Assembly: GCA_964570325.1 (NCBI GenBank)
Contig: CAZMXS010000003.1
Coordinates: 65,588-129,587, forward strand
Direction of reading: 5' to 3'
DNA length: 64,000 nucleotides
From: CAZMXS01 sp964570325
Lineage (GTDB): Bacteria; Verrucomicrobiota; Kiritimatiellia; CAIQIC01; CAZMXS01
Shown here: piece by piece, positions 59,490 through 64,000 of the stretch
Position numbering within the stretch: position 1 is the first letter of the stretch
Layout of the letters: the number at the start of each line of letters is the position of its first letter
Position numbers and translations under genes: made by a program
The notes under the pieces: generated by a model
What the model saw: the letters and a program-made list of their open reading frames with translations, nothing else
Databases searched by the model: none
Told to the model about the DNA's origin: nothing

Positions 59490-62225
59490 TCAGGCAAGTT
59501 CGACCACCAGGCGGACGACTCCGGGAACCGCCCGCGCAATCATCCGCCTTGGAATCTTTGCCCCGCCCTCCGCGCCGGCGTCAAACCGCGCCTCGCGCGG
59601 CCCCACCATGACCGATCGCACGCGGTATCGCGTCGCCGGCAAACGCCGCGGGTTATGGAACATCACCGCCAGCGTGCGCCCGGCAAAGGGACAGCGTACT
59701 TCAGCCCGCCCACTCGCGTCAAAATCCTCCGGTTGCAATTGGGGATCAAGCACCAGATCGCCATGTTCGCCGCGCACACCGAAAACCCGGGTCAACAAAA
59801 GATAGATCAGCCAGGATGCCGATCCGGTCAGAAACGCATACATTCCCCGCCCCTCCGCATTGAAATACTCCGGAATGCCGGGGAAAATCCGCGCGCGGGC
59901 CGGATCGGTCGCCATGCGATAAAGCGTGTGCCAAACGGCGCGCCCGGCCGCCGCCCGGCGGCGCTCATAAAGCGCGAAGGCCATCATGATCGCCATGTGG
60001 CTGAAAACCGCGCCGTTCTCCTTTTCGCCGTAGGCGAAGGAAAAAGCCCGCCCCAAGGCCGGCTGGATACCGCCGAAATCCGTGTTCAGCCGCAGCCCGC
60101 CGGTCAGTGGATCGCGCAGCCATTTCCGCATCGCCCGGATTACGGCATCCACCTGCCCCTCGTCGGCAATGCCCGCCATAACCGGAAAAACCTGGCCGGT
60201 TAGCGTCATCCGCACCCGCCCGCCAACACCACCCTCAACCCGCCGGCCGGCATTGTCGTAGTAGCCGTTGAAGAAGCCCCAACGGCCGGCGCGAATCCAC
60301 TCGCGGCGGTGAATGCGCGTCGCCAAATCCCGCGCCTTGATCCGCAAATCTGCCGCCAAGTCGGCCACGTCCACATCGCGAACCGCGCCGGAAACATGGC
60401 GGGATACGGCTGTAAAATACTCATCCAGCCGCGCTGTTTTGGCCCTGACGGACCGATAGTTCACCGGGCGCCCCCCCGGCAGACGGTCAAGCAGCAACAC
60501 CAATTCGCGCGCCATCCGCAGGCGTGGCGACCCGCGCCGACCCAGTTCCTCCGCCAGTTCCGCCAGCCGCTCCAAGTTCCACGCATAAAACGCGCTGAAA
60601 GCCACGGACTCGCCATTTTGCGCCGCCATATCCAGACCATCGTTCCAATCGGCACCCTCCAACCGCAGTAGATTATGCGCGCCGACATTGAAAAAGGCGG
60701 TCAGGTTCTGGACCAACATGTGCTCGAAGATAGTGCCTTGGTAGATATGGCCGACCGAGGTCCGCAGGCGGTGGCCCGCGGCCGGCGTCCATTCTTCATC
60801 GCGCCGGCGGCAGCGGAAGATCTGGGGATCGCGGAAATAGTCGCGCAACTGGAGCGGAAACCGCAGATCGCCCGTTTGGTCAATGTATAACAGGGTCGTG
60901 TAGGTCGGCCAGACACCATGGTCCATCCAGGTGCGGGGGATGTTGTTGCGGTCGGCGATGAACTCGCCCTGCCGGCCGATAATCGTGGCGTTGGAGCCAT
61001 CCATGCGCACGCCGCCAAAATTATGCTGGAGCATGGGACGAACCGCCGCCGGGTCCGACAACAGCAGCGCCAGGCAGTCCTGCCACAGGTCGCGCCAACC
61101 CTTGCCGCCGCGACCGTAATCGAACTGCGGCAGGTATGAGTTGCCATAGTGGCGCCGCAGGATCGGCTGGAAATTGACCCAGGCCAGCCACTTGTTCAAA
61201 TGCGGGGCCGGGGTGGTGAAGACAATCCGGGTGATCTCTTCATGCCAATACCGGCCGGTCGCCGCGAGCGATTGCGCCGCTTGGCGCGCTGACCGGGCCC
61301 ATGCGGCCCAGCGGTCAAACCGACGCGCATCGGCATGGATGCCCGAAACAAAAATGAATTCCGCGCTTCGCCCGGGTTGGAGCGTCAATTCCCGAAACCG
61401 GAATCCGGCCACCGTTTCGCGCCCGTCCACCGTGGCCGGGCTCACCGGCGGCGCCGGCCGGTTCTGCCACACCGCCTGCGGTGCGGCAAACGAACCGCCC
61501 TCGCCCAGAAACGCCGCCTGCGAAGCCCAGAGTTCCGCGGGCCGCGCGCCCGCCGGACCGGCCGCCACGACGCCGTAATGGATCTGGTTGAGCTTGTGCC
61601 CGCGTTCGTCGAAAGTCATCGTCGGCCGCACAATAACTCCATGCGGATGCAGGCGGACGCGATGCAGCAGGGCCGTGACATGCCGATGATCGCGAACATT
61701 GTCGGCCGAGCGCGCAAACAACGGCAACGCCGCATACGGCGTGAGGCGCAACGCGCGGCGGCCGGTGTTTCGCACCCGCACGCGCAGCACTTCCACCGGC
61801 TCCGGCCAGTCCGCCGGACACCAGAGTTCGGCCGTGACCACAAACCGCCCGGCCGCGTCAGCGCGCGTGAGCCGGAACCATCCGGGCGCGGCCTCGACCG
61901 TGGCGCCGATGGCGCGGCCGCGCGCCACATCCCGCAAGCCTTCTGGACACAAGACGGAAAGCGCGAAAGGCTCGCGGCCGGTCTCGGTCAGCCAGAATCC
62001 ACGATGCGCCAGATGGTGCGGGAAATCCTCCACCGTCACGGGAATGCCCAGTTGTTCGTTATGGCTGGTCGCCGGCCCGCCCTGCAGCGACGGGGTAACC
62101 CACGACAGTATCCCGGCGGTGTTAAAAATCGGGTAGTACAAACGCCCAATCCGATCCACGCCGGTTGCGCGGAAAGTCTCGTCAGATTCGGTAAACTGCC
62201 ACCAAGCTGAAAGATGTCGGTTCAT
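59490..62225 (-). CDS. GH94-type glycoside phosphorylase
   Basis: A 911-residue inverting glycoside phosphorylase of the cellobiose/chitobiose phosphorylase superfamily. An N-terminal beta-sandwich (about 1-310) precedes a helical (alpha/alpha)6 barrel with GKGWRDLWQDCLALLL, then RTWMDHGVWPTYTTLLYIDQTGD, and the catalytic Asp in EGADWNDGLDM near 529. NGYYDNAGRRVEGG and MAIMMAFALYERR follow. The substrate is undecided: cellobiose, laminaribiose or beta-1,2-glucan types share these motifs. No signal peptide is present. glgB follows 63 bases downstream, on the same strand. Confidence 0.88.
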   Translation of the reverse strand: MNRHLSAWWQFTESDETFRATGVDRIGRLYYPIFNTAGILSWVTPSLQGGPATSHNEQLGIPVTVEDFPHHLAHRGFWLTETGREPFALSVLCPEGLRDVARGRAIGATVEAAPGWFRLTRADAAGRFVVTAELWCPADWPEPVEVLRVRVRNTGRRALRLTPYAALPLFARSADNVRDHRHVTALLHRVRLHPHGVIVRPTMTFDERGHKLNQIHYGVVAAGPAGARPAELWASQAAFLGEGGSFAAPQAVWQNRPAPPVSPATVDGRETVAGFRFRELTLQPGRSAEFIFVSGIHADARRFDRWAAWARSARQAAQSLAATGRYWHEEITRIVFTTPAPHLNKWLAWVNFQPILRRHYGNSYLPQFDYGRGGKGWRDLWQDCLALLLSDPAAVRPMLQHNFGGVRMDGSNATIIGRQGEFIADRNNIPRTWMDHGVWPTYTTLLYIDQTGDLRFPLQLRDYFRDPQIFRCRRRDEEWTPAAGHRLRTSVGHIYQGTIFEHMLVQNLTAFFNVGAHNLLRLEGADWNDGLDMAAQNGESVAFSAFYAWNLERLAELAEELGRRGSPRLRMARELVLLLDRLPGGRPVNYRSVRAKTARLDEYFTAVSRHVSGAVRDVDVADLAADLRIKARDLATRIHRREWIRAGRWGFFNGYYDNAGRRVEGGVGGRVRMTLTGQVFPVMAGIADEGQVDAVIRAMRKWLRDPLTGGLRLNTDFGGIQPALGRAFSFAYGEKENGAVFSHMAIMMAFALYERRRAAAGRAVWHTLYRMATDPARARIFPGIPEYFNAEGRGMYAFLTGSASWLIYLLLTRVFGVRGEHGDLVLDPQLQPEDFDASGRAEVRCPFAGRTLAVMFHNPRRLPATRYRVRSVMVGPREARFDAGAEGGAKIPRRMIARAVPGVVRLVVELA

Positions 62226-62367
62226 TTAAGTTCCCATGAAAGCGAAATATGCCACTCCACGCTGTAAAATGGCAGAGTAAGTCAGTCACCCATATCGGGT
62301 TCAAGTCAAATTATCCCGATGGATGCCGCCTTGCCCCGGAATGCGGTATGGTGTACTCTGCGCGGTC

Positions 62368-63510
62368 ATGTTGGCCAAAACAGAGCGCGCACGGTTGGGT
62401 GAAGCCCGCCGGATTGTAGTGAAGATCGGCAGCCGGGTACTGGTTCAGCGAACCGGCCGGCCGGACCTCCGCCGAATCCGGCTGCTGGTCCGCGATCTCG
62501 CCGCGCTCCGCCGCGCCGGCCGCGAGGTGGCGGTGGTTTCCTCCGGGGCAATCGGCACCGGCATGCACGCGTTGGGGATGAAGACCCGGCCCACAAATCT
62601 GCCGGATCTGCAGATGGCGGCGGCGGTCGGCCAAAGCCGCCTAATGACTCATTACGATCGCCTGTTCGCGGCGGAGCAATGCCGGGTCGGGCAGGTTCTG
62701 CTGACCCATGCGGACCTGAAAGACCGCCAACGCCATCTCAATGCGCGCAATACGATGATGAACCTGCTGCGCCATGGCATCATCCCGATTGTCAATGAAA
62801 ACGATGTCGTCGCGGTGGACGAGATCAAATTCGGCGACAACGATTTATTGGCTTCGCTGGTCGCGTTGCTGGTCCAGGCCGACCTGTTGATCTTGCTGAC
62901 CACCGTGGACGGTTTTCGCGCCCCGACCGGCGGCGGCCGGACGCGCCGGGTGCCGTTCCTGGGCGGAGTGACCGACGAGGAACTGGCGCTGGCCGTCGGC
63001 AAGGGCAGCCACCTGTCCACAGGCGGCATGGCGTCAAAACTTCAAGCAGCAGACATGGTCGCCAAGGTCGGCGCGCCGGTGGTCATCGCCAACGGCCGCA
63101 TGCCCGGTATTCTCGCCCGCGTCGCGCGCGGCGAGGATGTCGGCACGCTTATCGCGACCCGGCGCACAGATGAGCAGTCCGCGCTTGACAGCCGCAAACG
63201 CTGGATCGCCTTTTTCCACCGCGCGCCCGGCGCGTTGATTATTGATGACGGCGCCCGTCAGGCGCTGGTCGCGAAAGGCCGCAGCCTGCTGCCGATCGGG
63301 GTACGCGCGGTGGAGGGCGATTTCGAATCCGGGTCCGTGGTCAACATCAAGACTTTGGACGGCGTCGTCATTGCCCGCGGCGTAGTGGACTATGCGAGCG
63401 CCGACATCCGGCGAATTATGGGGCACCGAACCGACGAGATCGCCGGCATCCTGGGCGCGTGCGACTACGCGGAAGTCATCCACCGGGACAACCTGGTGGT
63501 TCTGGGATGA
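62368..63510 (+). CDS. proB: Glutamate 5-kinase ProB
   Basis: 380 residues from the ATG at 62368; an earlier in-frame ATG at 62323 would add 15 residues unlike the family. Amino-acid-kinase core: RRIVVKIGSRVLVQ, VVSSGAIGTGMHALG, LLTHADLKDRQRHLNARNTMMNLL, GDNDLLASLVALLVQADLLILLTTVDG and GGMASKLQAA. A PUA domain (about residues 285-365) follows, usual in bacterial ProB. It makes gamma-glutamyl phosphate, the first step of proline synthesis. proA lies 39 bases downstream in the same direction. Confidence 0.97.
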   Translation: MLAKTERARLGEARRIVVKIGSRVLVQRTGRPDLRRIRLLVRDLAALRRAGREVAVVSSGAIGTGMHALGMKTRPTNLPDLQMAAAVGQSRLMTHYDRLFAAEQCRVGQVLLTHADLKDRQRHLNARNTMMNLLRHGIIPIVNENDVVAVDEIKFGDNDLLASLVALLVQADLLILLTTVDGFRAPTGGGRTRRVPFLGGVTDEELALAVGKGSHLSTGGMASKLQAADMVAKVGAPVVIANGRMPGILARVARGEDVGTLIATRRTDEQSALDSRKRWIAFFHRAPGALIIDDGARQALVAKGRSLLPIGVRAVEGDFESGSVVNIKTLDGVVIARGVVDYASADIRRIMGHRTDEIAGILGACDYAEVIHRDNLVVLG

Positions 63511-63549
63511 TAAACCTGAAATGAGAAACCTGAAACCTGAGTGGGGAAA
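63511..63549 (+). repeat. AACCTGAAA word repeats between proB and proA
   Basis: AACCTGAAA at 63513-63521 and 63527-63535, overlapped by a third partial copy AACCTGA at 63534-63540. The same word occurs twice on the minus strand at 4230-4259. Confidence 0.6.
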
Positions 63550-64000
63550 ATGAGTCTGCACGAGGAAATGATCCAGATGGGCGACCGAGCGGTCGCGGCG
63601 GCGCGCGCGCTGGCGCGTCTCTCCGCGCGCAAGAAAAACGTAATCCTGGAGGCGATGGCGGACTCCTTGGAAGCGCAGCGCGCGAAGATCAAGACCGCCA
63701 ACGGACGCGACCTGGAAGCCGCCCGCGCGCAGGGCATGGCGCCCGCGCTGCTCGATCGCCTGGAACTGAATGACAAGCGCATTGATGCAATGATCAAGGG
63801 CCTGCACGACATCATCGGACTGAAGGATCCGGTCGGCGCCCTGATCAGCCGCTGGAACCGCCCCAATGGCCTTGTGATCGCCAAGGTCCGCGTGCCGATC
63901 GGGGTGATCGGCATCATCTATGAATCCCGCCCCAATGTGACGGCTGACGCCGCCGCCCTTTGCTTCAAGACCTCCAACGCCGTGATCCTGCGCGGCGGCA
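63550..64000 (+). CDS. proA: Gamma-glutamyl phosphate reductase ProA, N-terminal part
   Basis: 150 codons from the ATG at 63550 to the window end; the rest is off the edge. GGGGAAAA precedes the ATG. An aldehyde-dehydrogenase-fold enzyme that reduces gamma-glutamyl phosphate to glutamate semialdehyde. The residues AAARALARLSARKKN, LDRLELNDKRIDAMI, DPVGA, KVRVPIGVIGIIYESRPNVTADAAALCFKTSNAVILRGG are typical of ProA. It forms an operon with proB. Confidence 0.96.
   Translation, partial: MSLHEEMIQMGDRAVAAARALARLSARKKNVILEAMADSLEAQRAKIKTANGRDLEAARAQGMAPALLDRLELNDKRIDAMIKGLHDIIGLKDPVGALISRWNRPNGLVIAKVRVPIGVIGIIYESRPNVTADAAALCFKTSNAVILRGG

Noticed and set aside
1..64000. CRISPR array, Cas genes, restriction-modification or prophage modules
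   Set aside because: No regularly spaced direct repeats in non-coding DNA and no matching protein families. The only tandem array is coding (FG-GAP units), and higBA is the only toxin-antitoxin locus.

Overview
The window is GC-rich, densely coded bacterial chromosome. Gene content and style point to the PVC superphylum, most plausibly Kiritimatiellota/Verrucomicrobiota. The reasons are large secreted proteins ending in a shared beta-rich module, FG-GAP and 'DxDGDG' repeats, many HDOD signalling proteins, a complete biotin cluster, glycogen/starch enzymes and characteristic intergenic palindromes. This assignment is inferred from gene content only, because there is no rRNA in the window.

Layout. 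1-4.1 kb: the end of an HDOD protein, a single-domain response regulator and mfd. 4.3-7.2 kb: a secreted propeller/FG-GAP protein with 12 tandem repeats. 7.3-13.8 kb: a GHKL-HDOD fusion, a small secreted protein, a GH30 glycosidase, an STAS plus MBL-fold/degenerate-kinase pair, and a DUF212 membrane protein. 13.9-17.3 kb: comEC, thiD and tRNA-Lys. 17.4-26.4 kb: pullulanase, a secreted protein, an HDOD-patatin-CDF operon, an atypical Ser/Thr kinase coupled to a LysM/L,D-transpeptidase, and accA. 26.4-30.9 kb: a 1493-residue secreted protein. 31-39.1 kb: a lysine 2,3-aminomutase gene heading a translationally coupled biotin operon (bioF, a bioH-like esterase, bioC), then bioD and bioA, interleaved with a second CDF transporter and an HD hydrolase on the other strand; bioB is absent. 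39.3-43 kb: two glycosyltransferases and an M20 peptidase. 43.3-49 kb: smc, two small uncharacterised genes and an isolated flagellin-like gene. 49.3-53.8 kb: a coupled four-gene glycan operon. 54-57 kb: an accessory patch with a CDGSH protein, two Cys-rich proteins, a truncated ISAs1 transposase, a higBA toxin-antitoxin pair and a hypothetical gene, lying against the 3' end of tRNA-Tyr. 57.2-64 kb: glgB, a GH94-type phosphorylase, proB and the start of proA.

How the genes work together. Pullulanase, GlgB and the GH94 enzyme are consistent with alpha-glucan storage and oligosaccharide phosphorolysis. BioF/H/C/D/A make biotin, and AccA belongs to the biotin-dependent acetyl-CoA carboxylase. 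ProB and ProA start proline synthesis. The most unusual content is regulatory: HDOD, GHKL-HDOD, STAS and MBL-GHKL proteins in the first 22 kb, a kinase lacking two canonical residues, and a repeated palindrome TTCCAA-N3-TTGGAA upstream of bioA (twice) and of the M20 peptidase gene. I found no CRISPR array, no restriction or other canonical defence locus, and no prophage. No single locus is convincingly a wholly new system; the best candidates are listed as findings.
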